Assembly (NCBI GenBank): GCA_947488485.1
Contig: CANKZO010000079.1
Span: forward strand, 1-9,269
DNA from: Opitutia bacterium
GTDB lineage: Bacteria; Verrucomicrobiota; Verrucomicrobiae; Opitutales; UBA953
DNA: 9,269 bases
Direction of reading: 5' to 3'
The translations under genes were made by a program, and so were the position numbers. Below are positions 1 through 5,497 of the stretch, piece by piece; positions within the stretch are counted from its first letter, which is position 1; every line of letters starts with the position of its first letter. The notes beneath the pieces were generated by a model, which was given only the letters and a program-made list of their open reading frames with translations, was not told where the DNA came from and did no database searches.

Positions 1-87
1 GAAGGTCACAGTTCGGTGCAAGTAAATGTTAACAGCAGGTGTGTCTATTTAGTGTAAGTTATTGATAATCAATGAAATTTAGTAGCA
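1..87. other. AT-rich stretch without a recognisable gene
   Basis: These bases are clearly richer in A and T than the rest of the window. One plus frame is open from base 1 to a TAA at 55-57 (18 codons), which could be the tail of an upstream gene, but the residues match nothing I recognise. No promoter, tRNA or other RNA gene is evident. The sequence changes abruptly into the GC-rich repeat kit at about base 88. Confidence 0.4.
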
Positions 88-88
88 G

Positions 89-137
89 CGCGGCAGAGCC
101 GCGAGGGGGCACGGGGGCACGTGGACACGGGGAGCAT
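89..137 (+). repeat. GC hairpin followed by G-rich GGGGCACG block
   Basis: A perfect six-base stem (CGCGGC at 89-94, GCCGCG at 98-103, loop AGA) is followed directly by GAGGGGGCACGGGGGCACG and a GGACACGGGG word. The same pairing of a short GC hairpin with GAGGGG and repeated GGGGACACG-like words recurs after three other genes here, so this copy may mark the end of a gene lying left of the window. Confidence 0.65.
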
Positions 138-157
138 CGAAGACAGGGAGATGCGGC

Positions 158-246
158 ACTCAAAGGGGGCAGCATAGGGAAACCGGATGATTGGCTGGGG
201 GCATATGACCGCAGGTAACTATCCGGTCTCCGGTTTCCCTTTGAGT
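158..246 (+). repeat. CTCAAAGG long-hairpin element, copy A (empty loop)
   Basis: An interspersed repeat with self-complementary ends. AGGGAAACCGGA (176-187) pairs perfectly with TCCGGTTTCCCT (229-240), and the outer ACTCAA (158-163) pairs with TTGAGT (241-246); a GC-rich bulge of about 12 bases lies in the left arm. The right arm carries a tandem CCGGTCT CCGGTTT. The loop, with GCATATGACCGCAGG, holds no extra sequence and represents the empty form. The flank TGGATTGAATC recurs after copy C. Confidence 0.85.
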
Positions 247-263
247 GGATTGAATCAAGACAA

Positions 264-292
264 CTAGGTCAGCACGCAGTGCTGACCCTACC
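264..292 (+). repeat. CTAGG-hairpin-CCCTACC element, copy 1 (REP-like)
   Basis: A single hairpin, GGTCAGCAC (267-275) and GTGCTGACC (279-287) with loop GCA, framed by CTAG on the left and CCTACC on the right. An identical copy lies at 7374-7402. A third at 4732-4760 has a T-A pair replaced by G-C, which preserves the stem. A GTAG-type tetranucleotide at the foot of a palindrome is typical of REP sequences. Confidence 0.75.
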
Positions 293-304
293 TCAAGACA
301 ACTA

Positions 305-328
305 GCCCTGGCTCTGGCCCTGGCTCTA
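305..328. repeat. 12-bp tandem repeat overlapping the ATPase stop codon
   Basis: Two tandem units, GCCCTGGCTCTG and GCCCTGGCTCTA, sit at the 3' end of the minus-strand ATPase gene. The TAG stop codon (326-328 on the minus strand) lies inside the second unit, so the repeat defines where the protein ends. Confidence 0.6.
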
Positions 329-1168
329 GCCCCAAGGATTGAGCTTCAACTTCTCAATCTTAGCTCCGGGGAAACCGAGCAGGCATTCGCCGACTTTGAG
401 GCGGCTGACATCGGTGGCGAGCTGGCTGGCAGGCGTGGCGAGGGGCTGGCCGAAATGATTGAGGGGCATGGGCCGGTCGCCGGAGATCTGACGCGAGGGA
501 TCGGTCGACAGCAGCGCCTGAGACATGGCCTTGAGGCAGCGTTTGAAGAAGTGATAGAAGCACACGTGGGTGCTGAACAGCGCGAGGAGATCGTCATCCA
601 GCGCGCTGGGCGACTGACAGGTGACGATAAGGACGTAGCCGTTCTTGACGGCTTCACGCAGGAGCGGACCAAAGGTCGAGAGGGCCGACGACTGGTGCGA
701 GATATCGACGACGAGGAAACGGCGGACATCCCGATCAGGCGGATTCTTGACGAGCTCGACGTAAAGCGAACGCAGGAGCAGGTCGGCCATGGCATCACGT
801 CCGGCGCGCTCACTGGCGAGCGTGGCGATGGCGGACGAGCCGAGGAGATCGGCGGCCGGCGAAGCGGCGTTGGGATTGGAGATACCGAAGGTCTCTTCGC
901 CATAGACCTCGCGTCGGAGGCCTTTGATCTTGGCGCCGATGACGTCGGCATAGTCGATGACGAGCACCTGGGCCCCGGAGGCGACGAGTCCGGGCACGAT
1001 GGCCTCACGCAGGAGATGGGATTTACCCGAGCCAGGAGCGCCGGAAATGAGCACATGCCCTCCCCCGATCACCCGTTGGGTGTGATGAGGGGTCCAGACT
1101 CCTAAATTCATAGGGGGCATGCTGGCATGGTGAACGGCTGCGAAGCAAGAGTCATAGAGATACATCAC
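326..1168 (-). CDS. HerA/VirB4-like P-loop ATPase, orphan
   Basis: A 280-residue predicted NTPase. The Walker A motif GAPGSGKS is at residues 43-50 after a short N-terminal lead. A hydrophobic strand ending in Asp155 (FLVVDISHQ) fits Walker B, but the catalytic acidic residue usual in HerA/VirB4/TraD proteins (DE) is replaced by Ile156. VTCQSPSALDDDLL at 182-195 resembles the Gln-bearing sensor region of these families, and a C-terminal GECLL segment (260-264) resembles their closing strand. It is far shorter than VirB4 or TraD, essentially the motor core, and no secretion or conjugation genes lie nearby. The start is GTG at 1168 followed by ATG at 1165; no Shine-Dalgarno site is visible and the leader is made of CCACCCG repeats. 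Another possible start is Met20. Its role is unknown; DNA or protein translocation is only a family-level guess. Confidence 0.75.
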   Translation of the reverse strand: MMYLYDSCFAAVHHASMPPMNLGVWTPHHTQRVIGGGHVLISGAPGSGKSHLLREAIVPGLVASGAQVLVIDYADVIGAKIKGLRREVYGEETFGISNPNAASPAADLLGSSAIATLASERAGRDAMADLLLRSLYVELVKNPPDRDVRRFLVVDISHQSSALSTFGPLLREAVKNGYVLIVTCQSPSALDDDLLALFSTHVCFYHFFKRCLKAMSQALLSTDPSRQISGDRPMPLNHFGQPLATPASQLATDVSRLKVGECLLGFPGAKIEKLKLNPWG

Positions 1169-1189
1169 TACGGGTGGCGGGTGGCAGCC

Positions 1190-1312
1190 TCAGGTGGCAG
1201 GTGGCGGGAATCATTCTCGGGTGGCAGGTAGGACTGACCAACCTTGGTCAGCCGCGGTTGAGCGAGGGCGCTCAACCCTACCCAAGGCAATCTCCTGCCA
1301 CCTGCCACCTGA
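1190..1312. repeat. Long inverted repeat enclosing a double hairpin
   Basis: Arms of 20 bases at 1190-1209 and 1293-1312 match at 19 of 20 positions when one is reverse-complemented. They are built from GGTGGCA/GGTGGCG heptamers that also extend left to about 1174. The loop contains the GGTAGG...CCCTACC element at 1227-1282. The structure lies in the 5' region of the ATPase gene and fills most of the 199-base gap between the two minus-strand genes. Confidence 0.8.
1227..1282 (+). repeat. GGTAGG...CCCTACC double-hairpin element (REPIN-like), variant copy
   Basis: GGTAGG, then hairpin 1 (CTGACCAA 1234-1241 with TTGGTCAG 1244-1251), a central CCGCGG, hairpin 2 (GGTTGAGCG 1256-1264 with CGCTCAACC 1269-1277), then CCCTACC. 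The frame is the same as at 2322-2375 and 4618-4671, but both hairpin sequences differ completely. The following CCAAGGC is shared with the partial copy ending at 7359. Two GTAG-footed palindromes facing each other is the REPIN/BIME layout. Confidence 0.75.
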
Positions 1313-1315
1313 AGT

Positions 1316-1383
1316 GGGTAACTGTTTCGCAGCATGTCACCATGCCAGCAGATCCCCACGCGACGGCTTATTTGGCCGACGCG
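1316..1383 (-). repeat. Stop-codon hairpin and G-rich block after the DUF1080-like gene
   Basis: On the minus strand CGCGTCGGC (1383-1375) can pair with GCCGTCGCG (1367-1359) with one central mismatch; the TAA stop codon lies in the loop. It is followed by GTGGGGATCTGCTGGCATGG and GTGACATG, which resemble the G-rich block after the VWA gene. No T-tract follows, so it is not a standard intrinsic terminator. Confidence 0.5.
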
Positions 1384-2123
1384 TTATAGATCTTAAGATC
1401 GTCAAACTGGCCGCTGTGACCGGCGGCCTGGCCGGCGACGCCGAATTCAAAACGAGACTTGGTGGCGTGGGCGATGCCCGACGACTTGAGGTAACCGACG
1501 GGCTTGCCGTCGAGGACGACGCGGATCTGGTCGTCGACGATCTCAACGACGAGGTTCTGCCATTCGCCCGGCTTGACGTCGGCGGGGAAAGTAGCGGAAC
1601 GACCGACGAGCAGCTTCTGGCCTTCGGCCTTGCGGGCAGGATCCTGAAGCATGGCGCGGGTCTCGTTCTTCATGCCGCCGTCGCGTTCGTCGATGATCTG
1701 GACGGAACCCTTCTTCGTCTTGGCGTCATAACGGACCTGGGCGCGGCAGATGTGGCCGTAGTGGGCGGCGGTGTACTTACGGTCGTCGAGTTCGACGTCC
1801 ACCATCGAGGCGCCGTCGAGCTTGATGCGGACTTCGACGATGGAATCCTTGGTCGGGACTTCGAGACCATGGACGGCGGCATGGGCCTTGATGACGCCCT
1901 TGCCATCCTTGGTGGGCTCATCCTTCAGGCGGGTCTGCACGCCCTTGAGCGCGCCACCTTCGAGCGTGAAGGTCGGGACAACCATCTTGACCCAGCGCTT
2001 GTCCGGAGTGCCGGAGAAATCATCGGCGAAAAGGAGCTCGCCTTTCTTGGCGATGGATTCGGCCGGAATGGTCGGAGCCGCGAAAGCCGCGGCGGCGAGG
2101 AAGAGAGGAAGGAGGGAGCGCAT
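1368..2123 (-). CDS. Secreted DUF1080-like / ConA-fold protein
   Basis: A 251-residue protein with a signal peptide: MRS, a hydrophobic stretch at residues 4-15, and a plausible AFA|A cleavage near residue 16. The mature part begins with FADDFSG (32-38), followed by a Trp and a strand-rich domain (DSIVEVRIKLDG, AQVRYD, PGEWQNLVVEIVDDQIRVVLDGKPVGYL), ending in GQFDDLKIYNA. This order is typical of the concanavalin-like sandwich annotated as DUF1080 (3-keto-disaccharide hydrolase) or LamG-like, which is abundant in Verrucomicrobia and Planctomycetes. Family knowledge suggests carbohydrate binding or hydrolysis outside the cytoplasm; I see no residues that prove catalysis. The ATG at 2123 is chosen over the frame's upstream extension to 2393, because the extension translates only repeats and the signal peptide begins here. 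No Shine-Dalgarno; the leader is a CCCCTA repeat. Confidence 0.8.
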   Translation of the reverse strand: MRSLLPLFLAAAAFAAPTIPAESIAKKGELLFADDFSGTPDKRWVKMVVPTFTLEGGALKGVQTRLKDEPTKDGKGVIKAHAAVHGLEVPTKDSIVEVRIKLDGASMVDVELDDRKYTAAHYGHICRAQVRYDAKTKKGSVQIIDERDGGMKNETRAMLQDPARKAEGQKLLVGRSATFPADVKPGEWQNLVVEIVDDQIRVVLDGKPVGYLKSSGIAHATKSRFEFGVAGQAAGHSGQFDDLKIYNASAK

Positions 2124-2129
2124 CTGTTT

Positions 2130-2163
2130 TAGGGGTAGGGGTAGGGATAGGGGTTGGGGTGGG
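2130..2163 (-). repeat. CCCCTA-type hexamer repeat before the DUF1080-like start codon
   Basis: Read on the minus strand, degenerate CCCCTA/CCCCAA hexamers end seven bases before the ATG at 2123. The plus strand, which is the template, has at least four runs of three or four G separated by two or three bases, enough for a G-quadruplex. A near-mirror image lies before the divergent tgt gene at 2450-2480. Confidence 0.7.
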
Positions 2164-2172
2164 ATGATGGCA

Positions 2173-2217
2173 AGCCGTGAGGGGGCACGTTGGCAAGGGG
2201 ACATGGGGACACGGGGC
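2173..2217 (+). repeat. G-rich GGGGACACG block
   Basis: GAGGGGGCACGTTGGCAAGG followed by GGACATGGGGACACGGGG. The same words occur at 104-137, 5262-5300 and 6858-6941. Here the block is in the divergent promoter region rather than after a plus-strand gene. Confidence 0.6.
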
Positions 2218-2270
2218 ATTGCGATACAAGCTAGAGGCTCGGAGGCTTGGTTGAACAGAGAGAGGCAGGA

Positions 2271-2417
2271 ATCAAAGGGGGCAGCATAGGGAGACCGGAT
2301 AGTTTGTTGAGGTTGCATTATGGTAGGGGTGCGCGGCCCGCGCGCCCGCGGATGACCGGGCCGGTCATCCCTACCAAAGACCGCGGCATTCATTCCGGTC
2401 TCCGGTTTCCCTTTGAG
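2271..2417 (+). repeat. CTCAAAGG long-hairpin element, copy B (loop carries a REPIN-like insert)
   Basis: The left arm begins ATCAAAGGGGGCAGCATAGG and GAGACCGGA; the right arm ends in CCGGTCT CCGGTTT CCCTTTGAG. Compared with copy A, the loop is interrupted after GCATTAT by the 54-base double hairpin at 2322-2375 and resumes with GACCG. A typical left flank, AGAGAGGCAGG, precedes it. Together with the hexamer repeats this element fills the 362-base divergent gap between 2124 and 2485; I see no separate recognisable promoter. Confidence 0.85.
2322..2375 (+). repeat. GGTAGG...CCCTACC double-hairpin element (REPIN-like), 54 bp
   Basis: GGTAGG, a GC-rich hairpin (GGTGCGC with GCGCGCC), CGCGG, a second hairpin around GGATGACC/GGTCATCC, then CCCTACC. 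It matches 4618-4671 at all but three of 54 positions. Those differences fall in the first hairpin and the linker, and the first hairpin remains paired through G-U wobbles. Confidence 0.85.
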
Positions 2418-2449
2418 CGGTATTTGAAGCGATAAACCTTTGGCTCGCC

Positions 2450-2480
2450 TACCCCCACCCCGACCCCTACCCCTACCCCT
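2450..2480 (+). repeat. CCCCTA-type hexamer repeat before the tgt start codon
   Basis: TACCCCCACCCCGACCCCTA and two further CCCCTA-like units end five bases before the ATG at 2486, where a Shine-Dalgarno site would be expected. The opposite strand has four G4 runs with two-base loops, a textbook quadruplex candidate, again on the template strand of the adjacent gene. Confidence 0.7.
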
Positions 2481-2485
2481 TCACT

Positions 2486-4528
2486 ATGTCTTCCAGCCGG
2501 CTGAATTTCAAACTCGAGGCGACGGCTACCGGTTCGCGGGCCCGGGCGGGGACATTCCGTACGCTGCACAACGAGGTGAAGACGCCGCTGTTCATGCCCG
2601 TGGGCACCCAGGCGACGGTCAAGGCGCAGACGTTCGATACCCTGCTCGATTCCGGCTCCCAGATCCTGCTGGCGAACACCTATCACCTGCTCCTGCGTCC
2701 GGGTCCCGAGGTCTTCAAGAGCTTCGGCGGCATCCATAAGTTCACCGGCTGGGAGAAATCCTTCCTGACCGACTCCGGCGGGTTCCAGATCTTCTCCCTG
2801 CCGCATGCCCGTAATATGAAGGAAGAAGGCGCCGAGTTCCGGAGCTACGTGGACGGCGCCATCCACCTGCTCAGCCCCGAGACCAGCATCGGCACGCAGG
2901 TCGCCATCGGCAGCGACATCATGATGGTACTCGACCAGTGCATCCCTTCGACGGCGGACAAGTCCACGGCCAAGGAAGCGCTCGAGATCACCCACCGTTG
3001 GGCCATCCGCAGCCTCAAGGCCCGCGGCGATTCGCCCCAGTCGATGTTCGCGATCGTCCAGGGCGCCCTCTACCCTGACCTCCGCAAGATCAGCGCCGAC
3101 GGCCTGACCCAGCTGCCCTTCGACGGTTTCGCCATCGGCGGCCTCGCGGTCGGCGAAGGCAAGGCTCAGCGCGAAGACACGTGTGAGATCGCCGCGGCGA
3201 TGCTCCCGCACGACAAGCCACGCTACCTGATGGGCGTCGGCACCCCGCTCGATCTCCTCGAAGCCGTGCATCGCGGCGTCGACATGTTCGACTGCATCAT
3301 CCCGAACAAGGTCGCCCAGTTCGGCACCGCTTATACCTCGCGTGGTATCCTGCAGCTGCGTCGTTCGATTTATAAGTTCTCCGAGGAGAAGATCGATGCC
3401 CTGTGCAAGTGCCCGGTCTGCGCCAAGTATTCGCGCGGCTACCTGCATCACCTCACCAAGACCCAGGAGCCGCTCGGCTGGACGCTCCTCGGCCAGCACA
3501 ACATCTTCTTCTATCACCAGATGATGCGGGAGATCCGTCAGAGCATCCTCGAGGATTCGTTCCTGGCGTATTACCACGACCGCCGTCAGGTCTTGCAGGT
3601 CGAGGACATGGACAATCCCGCCGTGCCCCCGAAGGTCGGCAAGGAGCGTCGTCCGCGCATCCTCGGCGACTACGAGATCCATATCCACGAGATCGGTGGC
3701 TACGCGAATATCCGGCAGATCTCCTCGGGCGAGATCATGCACCTCCGCCGCGCCCCGATGGACGAAGCCAAGGCGCTCTATACCGACCAAGCCAAGCTCT
3801 CTGAGCGCCTGAAGCTCCCCGAAGGCCAGACTCCTGAGACCGCCGCGCCGATCGTCATCTGGGATCTCGGACTCGGTGCCGCCGCCAACGCGATGGCGTC
3901 CATCCTTTGCTACGAGGCTGAGGCCGCCAAGGGGCCCGTGCGTAATATGAAGGTCATCAGCTTCGAGAACGACATGGATTCGCTCAAGCTGGCCATGACG
4001 CACAAGAACCGGTTCGAGTACCTGCGTCATTCAGGCCCCGACGCCGTGCTCGCTCGCGGCACCTGGCAGTCGCGCCAGTATCCCGGCCTCAGTTGGGATC
4101 TGCACGTCGGCGATTTCTGGCAGCTCGCCTCCAAGGCGTCGGCCGCGCCGGACATCATCTACTACGACTTCTTCTCGCAGAAGACCAATCCCGACTCCTG
4201 GGAACTCGAGTCGTTCGACAAGCTGTTCTCCTACTGCGATCCCAAGAAGTCCGCGCAGCTCTTCACCTATTGCTCGTCGACGACCATGCGCGTCGCCTTG
4301 CTCAACTCCGGCTTCTACGTCGCGAACGGCGAAGGCACCGGCTCGAAGAAAGAGACCATCGTCGCGCTCAGCCCCGGTTTCCCGACGCCCTGCCCTTACC
4401 CGCTCGTCGGCCAGGAATGGCTGGAACGCTGGCGCCGGTCTTCCAAGAAATTCCCGGACGGACTCACGCCGGAACAGCAGGCCGCGGTGGAGAAGAGGAT
4501 TGAGGGGCATCCTCAGTTTTCGGTCTGA
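2486..4528 (+). CDS. tRNA-guanine transglycosylase fused to MnmC/MnmD-type methyltransferase
   Basis: A 680-residue two-domain protein. Residues 1 to about 372 are a bacterial TGT, which swaps the wobble guanine of Asp, Asn, His and Tyr tRNAs for preQ1 in queuosine synthesis. Visible: TDSGGFQ with Asp96; Asp150-Gln-Cys152 in the substrate pocket; VQG with Gln192; GGLAVGE 218-224; nucleophile Asp269 in DMFDC; zinc ligands Cys307, Cys309, Cys312 and His338. Cys152 and Val222 match preQ1-using bacterial enzymes rather than queuine-using eukaryotic ones. Residues from about 393 to 640 resemble the DUF752/MnmD methyltransferase: SAM loop DLGLGAAANAM 460-470, SFEND 492-496, YYDFFSQKTNPDSW 559-572, then FTYCSSTTMRVALLNSGF. 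MnmD-type enzymes methylate 5-aminomethyl-(2-thio)uridine at position 34. TGT alone is about 370 residues and no stop or frameshift separates the parts. Oddities: Gln replaces the usual Glu after Asp150, and the PTRNARNG loop is PNKVAQFG. The TGT half is certain, the methyltransferase assignment good, its substrate inferred. ATG 2486 gives the expected TGT N terminus. Confidence 0.92.
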   Translation: MSSSRLNFKLEATATGSRARAGTFRTLHNEVKTPLFMPVGTQATVKAQTFDTLLDSGSQILLANTYHLLLRPGPEVFKSFGGIHKFTGWEKSFLTDSGGFQIFSLPHARNMKEEGAEFRSYVDGAIHLLSPETSIGTQVAIGSDIMMVLDQCIPSTADKSTAKEALEITHRWAIRSLKARGDSPQSMFAIVQGALYPDLRKISADGLTQLPFDGFAIGGLAVGEGKAQREDTCEIAAAMLPHDKPRYLMGVGTPLDLLEAVHRGVDMFDCIIPNKVAQFGTAYTSRGILQLRRSIYKFSEEKIDALCKCPVCAKYSRGYLHHLTKTQEPLGWTLLGQHNIFFYHQMMREIRQSILEDSFLAYYHDRRQVLQVEDMDNPAVPPKVGKERRPRILGDYEIHIHEIGGYANIRQISSGEIMHLRRAPMDEAKALYTDQAKLSERLKLPEGQTPETAAPIVIWDLGLGAAANAMASILCYEAEAAKGPVRNMKVISFENDMDSLKLAMTHKNRFEYLRHSGPDAVLARGTWQSRQYPGLSWDLHVGDFWQLASKASAAPDIIYYDFFSQKTNPDSWELESFDKLFSYCDPKKSAQLFTYCSSTTMRVALLNSGFYVANGEGTGSKKETIVALSPGFPTPCPYPLVGQEWLERWRRSSKKFPDGLTPEQQAAVEKRIEGHPQFSV

Positions 4529-4554
4529 GTATCGAGTATGGAGTATTGAGTATA
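4527..4554 (+). repeat. (GAGTATN)4 heptamer repeat on the tgt stop codon
   Basis: Four tandem heptamers (GAGTATC, GAGTATG, GAGTATT, GAGTATA). The first begins inside the TGA stop codon of the fusion gene. Four equivalent units in a different order lie at 5354-5381, and both sets lead into AGGGAGAG and a CTCAAAGG element. Confidence 0.8.
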
Positions 4555-4566
4555 GGGAGAGGCAGG

Positions 4567-4714
4567 GCTCAAAGGGGACACCATAGGGAAACCGGAAAGT
4601 TGGCGGGGGGCATTAAAGGTAGGGGCGTGCGGCCCGCGCGCCCACGGATGACCGGGCCGGTCATCCCTACCAAAGGCCGCAGGTAACTATCCGGTCTCCG
4701 GTTTCCCTTTGAGT
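4567..4714 (+). repeat. CTCAAAGG long-hairpin element, copy C (loop carries a REPIN-like insert)
   Basis: AGGGAAACCGGA on the left pairs perfectly with TCCGGTTTCCCT on the right, with CTCAAAGG and CCTTTGAG ends. The loop after GCATTAAA holds the double hairpin at 4618-4671, then resumes CCGCAGGTAACTATCCGG exactly as in copy A. It is followed by TGGATTGAATC, also as in copy A. Confidence 0.85.
4618..4671 (+). repeat. GGTAGG...CCCTACC double-hairpin element (REPIN-like), 54 bp, second near-identical copy
   Basis: The same 54-base element as at 2322-2375. In the first hairpin the G-U wobble moves to another pair (GGCGTGC with GCGCGCC), so the fold is kept. It is followed by AAAGGCCGC. Confidence 0.85.
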
Positions 4715-4731
4715 GGATTGAATCGCGGCAA

Positions 4732-4760
4732 CTAGGGCAGCACGCGGTGCTGCCCCTACC
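4732..4760 (+). repeat. CTAGG-hairpin-CCCTACC element, copy 2
   Basis: GGGCAGCAC (4735-4743) pairs with GTGCTGCCC (4747-4755), loop GCG, framed by CTAG and CTACC. Relative to the copies at 264 and 7374 a T-A pair has become G-C, a compensated change. Confidence 0.75.
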
Positions 4761-4809
4761 TCAAGCATTACGGCTGTTCAGAGCGGACTGGCTCGGTTAC
4801 GCTTGGCGC

Positions 4810-5238
4810 ATGAATTCATCCCCGATGGCGCGGACGCTCGGTATTCTTTCGGCAGTCTTGCTCGTGCTCGGGGCGACGGGCCCCTTGGCCAAGGCGATGC
4901 TGATCACCGCTTATCTCGGCGACGTCTCGCCCACCCGCGTGACCCTGCTCGTCCTGATCGCCGGAGCGGCCGTGGCCTGCTCGCTGATGGGCAAGACGGG
5001 TTGGCTGGCCGTGACTTCACTGGCGGCAATCGGCACGCTCGGGTCGCTCGCCATCAGCACCGGAGAGAAGACCTATATTCCCCTCGTCAGCGAAACGCTC
5101 AATCTCATCACCGACGCCCTGACCTCACTATTCACCGATTTCGCCAAAGCCGTGGTCAATCTCCAGTGGGGCGGCTTCTGTCTCGTCGGCGGTATCGTGC
5201 TGATGTTAGTGGTCGGACTGATTTGGCGGAAGTATTGA
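4810..5238 (+). CDS. Small four-helix membrane protein, unknown function
   Basis: A 142-residue hydrophobic protein with four likely transmembrane segments at about residues 10-33, 43-60, 64-82 and 119-138, and a polar loop at 83-118 (STGEKTYIPLVSETLNLITDALTSLFTDFAK) that may be partly amphipathic. It ends in the basic tail WRKY. I recognise no family. The frame is open further upstream to 4747, but that part translates the repeat hairpin, so ATG 4810 is preferred; ATG 4825 (MARTLG) is also possible. No Shine-Dalgarno. A perfect hairpin starts two bases after the stop codon. It has no functional tie to its neighbours that I can see. Confidence 0.7.
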   Translation: MNSSPMARTLGILSAVLLVLGATGPLAKAMLITAYLGDVSPTRVTLLVLIAGAAVACSLMGKTGWLAVTSLAAIGTLGSLAISTGEKTYIPLVSETLNLITDALTSLFTDFAKAVVNLQWGGFCLVGGIVLMLVVGLIWRKY

Positions 5239-5239
5239 G

Positions 5240-5300
5240 CTCTTTCGCGCCAAGCGCGAAAGAGAGGGGGCACGTGGGCAAGGTGACACGTGGGCAAGGA
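5240..5300 (+). repeat. Stop-adjacent perfect hairpin plus G-rich block
   Basis: CTCTTTCGCGC (5240-5250) and GCGCGAAAGAG (5254-5264) form an 11-base perfect stem with loop CAA, just after the TGA at 5236-5238. AGGGGGCACGTGGGCAAGG and GACACGTGGGCAAGG follow. There is no T-tract; the hairpin could still act as an mRNA 3' end or a weak terminator, but it belongs to the repeat kit seen after other genes. Confidence 0.65.
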
Positions 5301-5353
5301 GAGAGGCACCACTAGTTGATCGGTTGATCAGTTGGCCGGTTGGCAAGGAATGA

Positions 5354-5381
5354 GAGTATTGAGTATGGAGTATCGAGTATA
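5354..5381 (+). repeat. (GAGTATN)4 heptamer repeat, second copy
   Basis: Units GAGTATT, GAGTATG, GAGTATC, GAGTATA, followed by GGGAGAGACAGAA and the next CTCAAAGG element. Compared with 4527-4554 the first and third units are exchanged. Confidence 0.8.
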
Positions 5382-5393
5382 GGGAGAGACAGA

Positions 5394-5482
5394 ACTCAAA
5401 GGGGGTACAATGGGGAGACCGGATGATTGCTGGGGGCATATGACCGAAGCATACTTCCCGGTTTCCGGTCTCCCCTTGAGTT
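5394..5482 (+). repeat. CTCAAAGG long-hairpin element, copy D (empty loop, compensated arms)
   Basis: GGGGAGACCGGA (5412-5423) pairs perfectly with TCCGGTCTCCCC (5464-5475), and AACTCAA pairs with TTGAGTT. Compared with copy A, two base pairs of the inner stem have changed on both sides (A-T to G-C each time). The order of the two CCGGT units in the right arm is also exchanged, so the pairing unit is again adjacent to the end. The loop GCATATGACCGAAGC is uninterrupted. Confidence 0.85.
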
Positions 5483-5497
5483 ACTGTGGCGGCTTAT

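Noticed and set aside
72..218. Short open frame from ATG 72 ending at TAA 216-218, encoding LKGGSIGKPDDWLGAY, with similar peptides from copies B, C and F
   Set aside because: The resemblance comes from the CTCAAAGG repeat, not from coding constraint: changes follow base pairing, copies B and E diverge or break the frame, and the frame has no ribosome site or conserved start.
455..1105. Long plus-strand open frame opposite the ATPase
   Set aside because: It is the antisense shadow of a gene with clear Walker motifs; its translation is low-complexity charged sequence with no recognisable domain.
2322..2375. tRNA gene, because the fold is cloverleaf-like
   Set aside because: It is 54 bases, lacks T-arm GTTCNA and D-arm features, and has two hairpins rather than three with an anticodon loop.
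2390..4030. 546-codon minus-strand open frame opposite the TGT fusion
   Set aside because: High-GC antisense shadow; the plus strand carries unmistakable TGT motifs over the same bases.
4495..4518. Intrinsic terminator at the end of the fusion gene (GAGGAT/ATCCTC then TTTT)
   Set aside because: The stem is only six pairs with an eight-base loop and it lies inside the coding sequence before the stop; too weak to call.
4747..4809. N-terminal extension of the four-helix protein
   Set aside because: The extra residues are translated from the CTAGG hairpin repeat and its flank; ATG 4810 gives a clean membrane protein.
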